A stretch of 8,112 nucleotides of DNA. Source: an uncultured Pseudomonas sp. (GTDB lineage: Bacteria > Pseudomonadota > Gammaproteobacteria > Pseudomonadales > Pseudomonadaceae). The notes beneath the pieces are model-generated. The model searched no databases and had not been told where the DNA came from. It worked only from the letters and a program-made list of their open reading frames with translations. This document shows positions 1 through 5,700 of this stretch, piece by piece. The DNA is taken from NCBI GenBank assembly GCA_946886875.1, contig CAMPJN010000160.1:1-8112 (forward strand), written 5' to 3'. Positions within the stretch are counted from its first letter, which is position 1; each line of letters begins with the position of its first letter. The translations under genes and the position numbers were made by a program.

Positions 1-20
1 ACCTACCGACTTCATCGAGA

Positions 21-37
21 CCGCTCCATTCGAGCGG
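21..37 (+). other. small hairpin in the 3' region of an upstream gene
   Basis: CCGCTC pairs perfectly with GAGCGG across the five-base loop CATTC. It lies 14 bases before the terminator hairpin and probably belongs to the 3' untranslated end of a + strand transcript that starts left of the window. No reading frame in bases 1-60 looks convincingly coding. In many Pseudomonas genomes the gene convergent with pyrD is rmf (ribosome modulation factor), but none of the three frames here matches the RMF tail I remember, so no gene is called. Confidence 0.4.
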
Positions 38-51
38 CGGGCGCGAGCCCA

Positions 52-79
52 GGGGCTCCTTAAGGGAGCCCTTTTTATT
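52..79 (+). terminator. Rho-independent terminator of the gene left of the window
   Basis: GGGCTCC (53-59) pairs with GGAGCCC (65-71) across a five-base loop, followed directly by TTTTTATT on the + strand. This is a canonical intrinsic terminator. On the - strand the hairpin is preceded by A residues and has no T tract after it, so it mainly serves the + strand gene that converges on pyrD. It may still act as a roadblock for pyrD transcripts, for which no better terminator is visible. Confidence 0.85.
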
Positions 80-115
80 GCTTGAAATTTAGCGGACCTC
101 AAGCCCACAGACGAC

Positions 116-1144
116 TCAAGCCTTGCGCGGCAAACCGGCAATTGCATCGACCGCCTCGCGGATCAACGCCGGGCCTTTGTAAATGAACCCCGAATATATC
201 TGTACCAGGCTGGCGCCCGCGGCGATCTTCTCGGCCGCATGCTTGCCTTCGGTAATTCCGCCCACGGCGATGATCGGCAAACGCCCGGCCAGCTCGGCCG
301 CCAATACCTGGACTATATGCGTGCTCTTGTCGCGCACCGGCGCGCCCGACAAACCGCCCGCCTCATCGGCATGTTCCAGGCCCTTGACCCCTTCGCGGCT
401 CAGGGTGGTATTGGTGGCGATCACCGCATCCATACCGGCCTGCAGTAACGCGCCGGCCACCTGCACGGTTTCCTCGTCGCTCATATCCGGGGCGATCTTG
501 ATCGCCAGAGGCACGCGCTTGCCATGCACTTGCGCGAGGTCTTCCTGGCGCTGACGCAAGGCTTCGAGCAATTGCTTGAGCGAATCGCCGAACTGCAGGC
601 TGCGCAAGCCCGGGGTGTTCGGTGAGCTGACATTGACGGTGACATAGCTGGCGTGGGCGTAGACCTTATCCAGGCACAGCAGATAATCGTCCACCGCGCG
701 CTCGACCGGGGTATCGAAATTCTTGCCTATATTAATGCCCAGCACGCCCTTGAACTTGGCCGCCTGCACCCGTGCCAGCAAATGATCGACGCCCTGATTA
801 TTGAAACCCATGCGATTGATGATCGCCTCGGCCTCCGGCAGGCGGAACAAACGTGGTTTGGGATTCCCCGGCTGCGCCCGTGGCGTTACCGTGCCGATCT
901 CGACGAAGCCGAAGCCCAACTGGGCGAAACCGTCGATGGCGTCGCCATTCTTGTCCAGCCCTGCGGCCAGGCCAACCGGGTTGGCAAAGTCCAACCCCAT
1001 GACCTTGACCGGCAGGCTGGCCGGCGACTTGTTGAGCAAGCCATTCAAGCCCAACCGGCCGCCGGCACCGATCAAATCGATGGACAATTCGTGGGACGTT
1101 TCCGGGGAAAGTTTGAACAGCAGCTCGCGGGCCAGGTTGTACAT
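116..1144 (-). CDS. pyrD: dihydroorotate dehydrogenase (quinone), class 2
   Basis: This enzyme catalyses the fourth step of de novo pyrimidine synthesis, oxidising dihydroorotate to orotate with FMN and passing the electrons to membrane ubiquinone. The 342-aa product has the usual class 2 length and a short N-terminal helical segment ([12 protein letters not shown]), which in this class attaches the protein to the inner membrane. Visible motifs are AAGLDKNGD (about residues 60-68, FMN/phosphate region), NRMGFNN (110-116), [11 protein letters not shown] (171-181) with the catalytic base serine at about 174, [14 protein letters not shown], and VGGI followed by [11 protein letters not shown] for FMN phosphate binding. 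The frame extends ten codons upstream to a GTG at 1174. I chose the ATG at 1144 because Pseudomonas PyrD begins MY-LAR and because the GTG is only a few bases from the likely transcription start. Its ribosome binding site is weak. It lies downstream of the DUF2835 gene with an 87-bp gap and probably has its own promoter. Confidence 0.97.
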   Translation of the reverse strand: MYNLARELLFKLSPETSHELSIDLIGAGGRLGLNGLLNKSPASLPVKVMGLDFANPVGLAAGLDKNGDAIDGFAQLGFGFVEIGTVTPRAQPGNPKPRLFRLPEAEAIINRMGFNNQGVDHLLARVQAAKFKGVLGINIGKNFDTPVERAVDDYLLCLDKVYAHASYVTVNVSSPNTPGLRSLQFGDSLKQLLEALRQRQEDLAQVHGKRVPLAIKIAPDMSDEETVQVAGALLQAGMDAVIATNTTLSREGVKGLEHADEAGGLSGAPVRDKSTHIVQVLAAELAGRLPIIAVGGITEGKHAAEKIAAGASLVQIYSGFIYKGPALIREAVDAIAGLPRKA

Positions 1145-1177
1145 GGGCAGGCTTAGCTCGATTATTGAAGTCACAAA

Positions 1178-1190
1178 GGCGGCGATTATA
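1178..1190 (-). promoter_or_regulatory. candidate pyrD promoter (-10 element)
   Basis: The - strand reads CTGTATAATCGCCGCC, with a perfect TATAAT at 1190-1185. A start site would fall near 1178, leaving a leader of roughly 34 bases to the ATG at 1144. No hexamer 16-18 bases upstream resembles TTGACA, so the promoter rests on the -10 alone. I see no pairing between the transcript start and the ribosome-binding region like that of the E. coli pyrC/pyrD start-switching mechanism. Confidence 0.45.
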
Positions 1191-1201
1191 CAGGCCCCGG
1201 A

Positions 1202-1217
1202 GCCTCGGAGGCGAGGC
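1202..1217. other. GC-rich inverted repeat between DUF2835 gene and pyrD
   Basis: GCCTCG and CGAGGC form a perfect six-base stem around GAGG. It sits 15 bases after the DUF2835 stop codon and just upstream of the pyrD -10 box, where a -35 element would be expected. On the - strand no T tract follows, so it is not a canonical terminator. It could be a Rho-assisted stop or 3' end stabiliser for the DUF2835 transcript, or chance in GC-rich DNA. Confidence 0.35.
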
Positions 1218-1231
1218 GCGCGGCCAGGCGC

Positions 1232-1453
1232 TCAGACCAAACGTTGCAGCTTTAATAATTCGCCAGCCGCGTTAAACTCCAGCTCGAATGAACCATGGAC
1301 GCCCTCATGGGTCAAAAAGGGCCGAAAATGATGGGCCGGTACGCTAACCCGGCGCCCATCCCGGCTGCGCACCAGAACGCGATTGGCCCGTCCCTGGTAG
1401 ACCGCCAGGAACTGTTCGGCAGACAACGCGATATCCAACACCAGAATGGGCAT
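1232..1453 (-). CDS. DUF2835 family protein
   Basis: A 73-aa cytoplasmic protein with no signal peptide or membrane segment. It matches the small DUF2835 family of gammaproteobacteria: an MPILVLDIALSAEQFLAVYQG start, a basic RDGRRVSVPA stretch at residues 31-40, and FLTHEGVHGSFELEF at 46-60. The whole protein is one domain and has the family's usual length. Its function is not established. The alternating hydrophobic pattern and basic central loop suggest a small beta-rich fold, possibly binding nucleic acid, but that is speculation. The frame stays open upstream to 1624; I chose the ATG at 1453 because it matches the family N-terminus and has GAGAG five bases before it. The upstream part would overlap the divergent gene. 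It precedes pyrD on the same strand. Confidence 0.85.
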   Translation of the reverse strand: MPILVLDIALSAEQFLAVYQGRANRVLVRSRDGRRVSVPAHHFRPFLTHEGVHGSFELEFNAAGELLKLQRLV

Positions 1454-1474
1454 GGAGGCTCTCTTGCAAATGAA

Positions 1475-1492
1475 TGCGGCAATCTTGCCACA
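1475..1492. promoter_or_regulatory. operator-like inverted repeat upstream of the DUF2835 gene
   Basis: TGCGGCAATCTTGCCACA has arms GGCAA and TTGCC around TC, with outer TG and CA pairs after one mismatch. It lies 22-39 bases upstream of the DUF2835 start codon, inside the divergent intergenic region, where it could be a repressor site or a small leader hairpin. No family of regulator can be named from it. Confidence 0.35.
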
Positions 1493-1516
1493 GGCGCTAA
1501 TCAAAGCTCGCAGAAA

Positions 1517-1539
1517 ACCCTGCAACCCGCCGGCAGGGT
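1517..1539. other. hairpin in the divergent intergenic region
   Basis: ACCCTGC (1517-1523) and GCAGGGT (1533-1539) form a perfect seven-base stem around a nine-base loop. It lies roughly midway between the divergent start codons at 1453 and 1603. On the - strand it is followed by TTTT, so there it resembles a short terminator or attenuator ahead of the DUF2835 gene, although the T run is only four bases. No convincing -35/-10 pair is visible for either gene in this 149-bp region. Confidence 0.4.
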
Positions 1540-1602
1540 CTGTGCAGCAAGGGGTCTGCTCTGCCACACTGGCACAAGTGTTCCTGGAGTTCGCAGCCGG
1601 CC

Positions 1603-2493
1603 ATGAATGTGTCTGAACAATCATCGACCTTGAGTGCGCGCCTGGCCGGCCTGGCGCAGCGTTTGGGCCTTATCGGCCGCGCGCCGCGGCAAATACTGTC
1701 ACGTGCCAGCAGCCTGCGGCTGCCCTTCGCGACAATCCCCGCGCCGCGGGAGAGCATCTGCTGGCTCGATGGCGCGCCCCTGCAGCGCTTGGTCGACCTA
1801 CCGCGCGACGCGCTTTCCGGCCCAGTGCAGGAAGACAAAGCCGAGGCCCGTGCGGTACTGATCCGCGTCGTCGAGCAGCAACAGCAACAGCTCGCCTCAT
1901 TCGACCTGCGGATGATCAACGGCCTCACCCACTGCGATCCGGCATATGCCCACTTCGCCAGTTTCGAAGACTACGCCGCCTGCGAGCACTGCCGTCAGGT
2001 GCGCATCATCAGCTACAAGGATTTCGTCAAAACCATCAGTTTGGCGCTGCCACGCTTTTTGGCCAGCGAGTCCATCGAACTGCGCCAGGCCAGTTGGCGC
2101 GGCGAGCGGGTGTTCTGGGCCGGCGAGCACCACGGCGAAGCCTTCGCCTGTGCAGTGGCCTATGCCCGTCGTCGTGAATTGGAAATCACCCTACCAGCCG
2201 AACTCACCAGCTATCGCTTGAGCGCAAGCGGCCTGGCTACCCTGGAACAGCGCTACCACGTGCTGGCCATGCCAGCTGCCGCCTGGAGCGATCCGACCTT
2301 CATGGGCTTGCTGCTCGACAATGGCCTGCCCTATGCGCGCTTGGCTCTGCTACGCAATCCCGGTGCCCCGGAGTTTCTATTGCTGCCCAAGCACAGCCAG
2401 GAAGCCACCGCACTTGGCGAGGGCCTTTGCCTGGCCGGAGCTCCCAATGTGGTCAAGCACCTGAAAACCCTGCTACTGCCCGACGGCGCCTAA
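1603..2493 (+). CDS. uncharacterised Pseudomonas-type protein, probable DUF6685 family
   Basis: A 296-aa soluble protein with no signal peptide or clear membrane segment. From memory it resembles Pseudomonas proteins annotated DUF6685; I cannot confirm this here and no function is known. Recognisable blocks are PLQRLVDLPRDALSGPVQEDK (59-79), VRIISYKDFVKTISLALPRFL (133-153), WAGEHHGEAFACAVAYARRR (172-191), LEITLPAEL (193-201) and PEFLLLPK (256-263). Residues His110, Cys111, Cys127, His129 and Cys130 cluster around an ACEHC motif and could bind a metal, if conserved. A run of five glutamines (92-96) comes from a CAGCAA tandem stretch at 1876-1890. The ATG at 1603 is the only sensible start; its nearest Shine-Dalgarno-like GGAG (1586-1589) is 13 bases away, which is rather far. 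It is divergent from the DUF2835 gene and convergent with gdhB. Confidence 0.8.
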   Translation: MNVSEQSSTLSARLAGLAQRLGLIGRAPRQILSRASSLRLPFATIPAPRESICWLDGAPLQRLVDLPRDALSGPVQEDKAEARAVLIRVVEQQQQQLASFDLRMINGLTHCDPAYAHFASFEDYAACEHCRQVRIISYKDFVKTISLALPRFLASESIELRQASWRGERVFWAGEHHGEAFACAVAYARRRELEITLPAELTSYRLSASGLATLEQRYHVLAMPAAAWSDPTFMGLLLDNGLPYARLALLRNPGAPEFLLLPKHSQEATALGEGLCLAGAPNVVKHLKTLLLPDGA

Positions 2494-2499
2494 GCGCCG
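2484..2499 (+). other. hairpin spanning the stop codon of the DUF6685-like gene
   Basis: CGGCGC and GCGCCG form a perfect six-base stem around the tetraloop CTAA, so the TAA stop lies in the loop. No T run follows, so this is not a standard terminator. It may act as a transcript 3' structure or be incidental. Confidence 0.35.
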
Positions 2500-2520
2500 A
2501 TAGGCTGTTTGCCCAGGCTT

Positions 2521-2581
2521 CAATCGGTAGGCTTTTCGCTGTCGTTGAGCTCGTCCAGCACCGCCTGCCACAATCGGTAGG
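2521..2581. repeat. direct repeats CAATCGGTAGG, 50 bp apart
   Basis: CAATCGGTAGG occurs at 2521-2531 and again at 2571-2581, exactly 50 bases apart. The second copy runs into the GTAG head of the REP doublet. A third, looser relative lies at 2498-2512 (CGATAGGCTGTTTGC), matching 2525-2539 (CGGTAGGCTTTTCGC) at 12 of 15 positions. These may be remnants of repeat duplication or target-site changes between the two convergent genes. Confidence 0.5.
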
Positions 2582-2649
2582 GTGCGCCATGCGCACCACG
2601 CGTCTGTGGCGGCACCGGTGTTGATGTTGGTGCAGACGGAGCATCCTAC
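2577..2649. repeat. REP doublet (REPIN-like element)
   Basis: The left unit is GTAG followed by the seven-base hairpin GGTGCGC-CAT-GCGCACC (2581-2597). The right unit (2629-2649) is the same 21-base sequence inverted, matching at 16 of 21 positions and ending in CTAC. A 31-base spacer containing the palindrome CACCGGTG separates them. Extragenic palindromes headed by GTAG, arranged as inverted pairs, are the known form of REP sequences mobilised by RAYT transposases. I recall this GTAGGGTGCGC-type sequence as abundant in the P. stutzeri/P. mendocina groups. The element sits between two convergent genes, a usual REP location. The left copy is intact and the right one has decayed. Confidence 0.75.
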
Positions 2650-2680
2650 GAAGTCAGACCCTTACACCCAGGTACCGATA

Positions 2681-2707
2681 TAAAAAAGCCCCGCACTAGG
2701 CGGGGCT
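2681..2707 (-). terminator. Rho-independent terminator of gdhB
   Basis: On the - strand AGCCCCGC pairs perfectly with GCGGGGCT across a five-base loop and is followed by a run of T residues (2687-2682). It lies 20 bases beyond the gdhB stop codon. A second, outer pair, GTACCGA (2672-2678) with TCGGTAC (2707-2713), flanks the hairpin and could extend the structure. On the + strand the hairpin has no T tract. Confidence 0.92.
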
Positions 2708-2727
2708 CGGTACTGCTCAGCGCGGGA

Positions 2728-5700
2728 TCAAGCGGTCACGCCGCGTTGGGCGCTTTGCGCCAGGTCCATCAGCTCGCGGTTGGCCACGGCGTACATGGCG
2801 TAGTCGGTGCCGGTGGCGGCACGCAACTCGGCGAGCATGGCCTTCCAGCGATCGACCAGACGGCGATGCTGACCCAACCAATCGACTACACGCGCTTCGA
2901 TCTCCGCCGGCCCGTCGGGCATTTGCAGCAGCGATACGGTAATCGCCCGCTGTTGCCAGTCAAGGTCGTCGCGGAAGGCTTCGCGCGCCAGTGCCTGCCA
3001 GTTGCTTTCCACCGGCAGGCCGGTGATCTGCTGCAGGTACCAGCCCAGCTCCAGTGCACCACCCACAGCGAAGTAGGAAGCGGCAACCCGGGCCGGGGCC
3101 TGGGCGGTGACATCCGAGGCTTCGATAATCGGCAGCAAGGTATACAGATGACTGGTCCCCGCCACCATCCGCGCCAGCACTTCCGGCACGCCAGCTTCGA
3201 CGTAGGACTGGAAGCGCGCCAACCATTGCTCGCGCGCCTGGCCTTCGAGCAGCTCGTCAAGACTCATGGCCAGAGCTTCGATGCGCGGCGCGAAATGCGC
3301 CACATCCCGCGCGGCATCCAATTCACTACGACGGTTACGCAGGAACCAGCGGGTGGCGCGGCGGCCCAAACGCATCAGTTCGTCCATCATCTGCAGTTGC
3401 AGTTCGGCCGGCACCTGATAGTCCAGGGCCTCGATCTGCTTCCACCAATGCGGCAGACGGAACACATCGCGGACGATCACATAAGCGCCGGCAACGTTGG
3501 CCGAGCTCATGCCGGTGGACTCCTTCAGGCGCTGCACGAAGGTGATACCCATGTGGTTGATCAGGTCGTTGGCGATCTGCGTGCTGACGATTTCGCGCTT
3601 GAGGCGATGGCGACGCATGGCTTCGCCGAACTTCTGCGCCAGCAACGGCGGGAACGCGGTTTCCATCTCGCGCGCCAGGTATTCGTCGTCCGGCACCTGG
3701 GATTTGAGCAACGACTCCTTCAGGTCGATCTTGCTGTAGGAGATCAATACCGACAATTCGGGACGGGTCAGGCCCTGGCCTTTGGCGGCGCGCTCGTTGA
3801 GTTCGTCGTCCGAGGGCAGGAATTCAAGCGCGCGGTCCAGCTTGCCGGCCGCTTCCAAACCGGCCATTACCCGCTTGTACTCGCCCTGGCGTTCGCGCGC
3901 GCGGCGCTCGGCCAGCGACAGCGCCTGGGTCTGCTTGTAGTTGTTGCCCAGCACCAGGCCGCCGACTGCATCGGTCATCTCGGCGAGCAGCTTGTTGCGC
4001 TGTTTGCCGGTCATGTCGCCGGCCGCGACTATCTCGTTGAGCAGGATCTTGATGTTCACTTCGTGGTCGGAGCAGTCCACCCCGGCCGCGTTGTCGATGA
4101 AGTCGGTGAAGCTCGCCCCGCCGTTGAGGCCGTATTCGACGCGACCCAGCTGGGTCATGCCGAGGTTGCCGCCCTCGCCTATCACTTTCGCGCGCAGCTC
4201 GCGGCCGTCGACGCGCAGCGAGTCGTTGGCCTTGTCGCCGACATCGGCGTGGCTTTCCTTGCTCGACTTGACGTAAGTGCCGATACCACCGTTCCAGATC
4301 AAATCGACCGGCGCCTTGAGCAAGGCATTGAGCAATTCGGTCGGTGCCAGCTTATCGGCGCTGATATCGAAACGCTCTTTCATTTCCGCACTGATGGCGA
4401 TGCTCTTGGCGCTACGCAGGAAGATCCCGCCGCCAGCGGAAATCAACGAAGTATCGTAGTCGGCCCAGCTCGAGCGCGGCAGGTCGAACAGGCGCTTGCG
4501 CTCGACGAAGCTCTTGGCCGCGTCCGGGTTGGGGTCGATAAAGATGTGCATATGGTTGAAGGCGGCGACCATCTGCAGTTTGTCCGACAGCAGCAGGCCG
4601 TTGCCGAATACGTCGCCGGCCATATCGCCGATGCCGATCACCGTGATGCTGTCCTTCTGCACGTCGATGCCGCGTTCGCGGAAATGACGCTGCACCGAGA
4701 CCCAGGCGCCCTTGGCGGTAATGCCCATGCCCTTGTGGTCGTAACCGGCCGAACCGCCGGAGGCGAAGGCATCGCCGAGCCAGAAGTCGTACTCGGCGGC
4801 GATACCGTTGGCGATATCGGAGAAGGTTGCGGTGCCCTTGTCGGCGGCGACCACCAGGTAAGGATCATCGGCATCGTGGCGCACCACGTTGGCCGGCGGC
4901 ACCACCGCGCCTTCCTTGAGGTTGTCGGTGATGTCGAGCAGGCCGCTGATAAAGATGCGGTAGCAGGCGATGCCCTCGGCGAGGATCTCATCGCGCGAGC
5001 CACCGATTGGCAGACGCCGCGGCAGGAAGCCACCCTTGGCACCCATCGGCACGATCACTGCGTTCTTCACCTGCTGCGCCTTGACCAGGCCGAGCACTTC
5101 GGTGCGGAAGTCCTCTTCGCGATCCGACCAGCGCAAACCGCCGCGGGCGACATCGCCGAAGCGCAGGTGCACGCCTTCCACGCGTGGCGAATAGACGAAG
5201 ATTTCGAACTTGGGCACCGGCTTGGGAATATCCGGAATTGCCCGCGGGTTGAGCTTGAAGCTGAAGTACGACTTGCTCTGCCCGGCCGCATCGGTCTGGT
5301 AGAAGTTGGTGCGCAGGGTGGCTTTGATCAGGTCCAGATAACGCCGCAGGATACGGTCTTCGTTGAGTACCGCGACGTTGTCCAAGGCGTTGAGGATCGC
5401 CTGCTCGAGCTTCTGCTGCTTGTCGTTGAGGTCGTCGGCACCGAGTTTGCGCGCCAGGTAGAAGCGCGTCTTGAACAGACGCACCAGCTCCTTGGCGATG
5501 TCCGCGTGGTTGACCAGGGTGCTGGCGATATAGCCGAGACCGAAGCCCAGACGGATCTGCTTGAGGTAGCGGGCATAGGCGCGCAACAAGGCGACATCGC
5601 GCCAAGGCATGGCGGCGGTCAGCACCAGGCGGTTGAAGGCATCGTTCTCGGCCTCGCCACCAACGATATTGATGAAGGCGTCCTGCAGGGTGTCGTTGAG

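Noticed and set aside
1..63. Possible C-terminus of rmf in the first frame, ending at TAA 61-63.
   Set aside because: The context next to pyrD suggests rmf nearby, but the translation does not match the RMF tail I know. The stop would also lie inside the loop of the terminator hairpin. More likely this is 3' untranslated sequence.
1478..1494. Possible sigma-54 promoter (TGGC...TGC) in front of the DUF2835 gene.
   Set aside because: The spacing between the GG and GC elements is about three bases too short for the -24/-12 consensus.
1454..1624. Upstream extension of the DUF2835 frame to an ATG at 1624.
   Set aside because: The family N-terminus and the ribosome binding site fit the ATG at 1453. 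The extension crosses the divergent intergenic region and the start of the + strand gene, and has no family-like sequence.
1876..1890. CAGCAA tandem stretch as a phase-variable repeat.
   Set aside because: There are only two and a half units, and changes of six bases would keep the frame, so it cannot switch the gene on and off. It simply encodes five glutamines.
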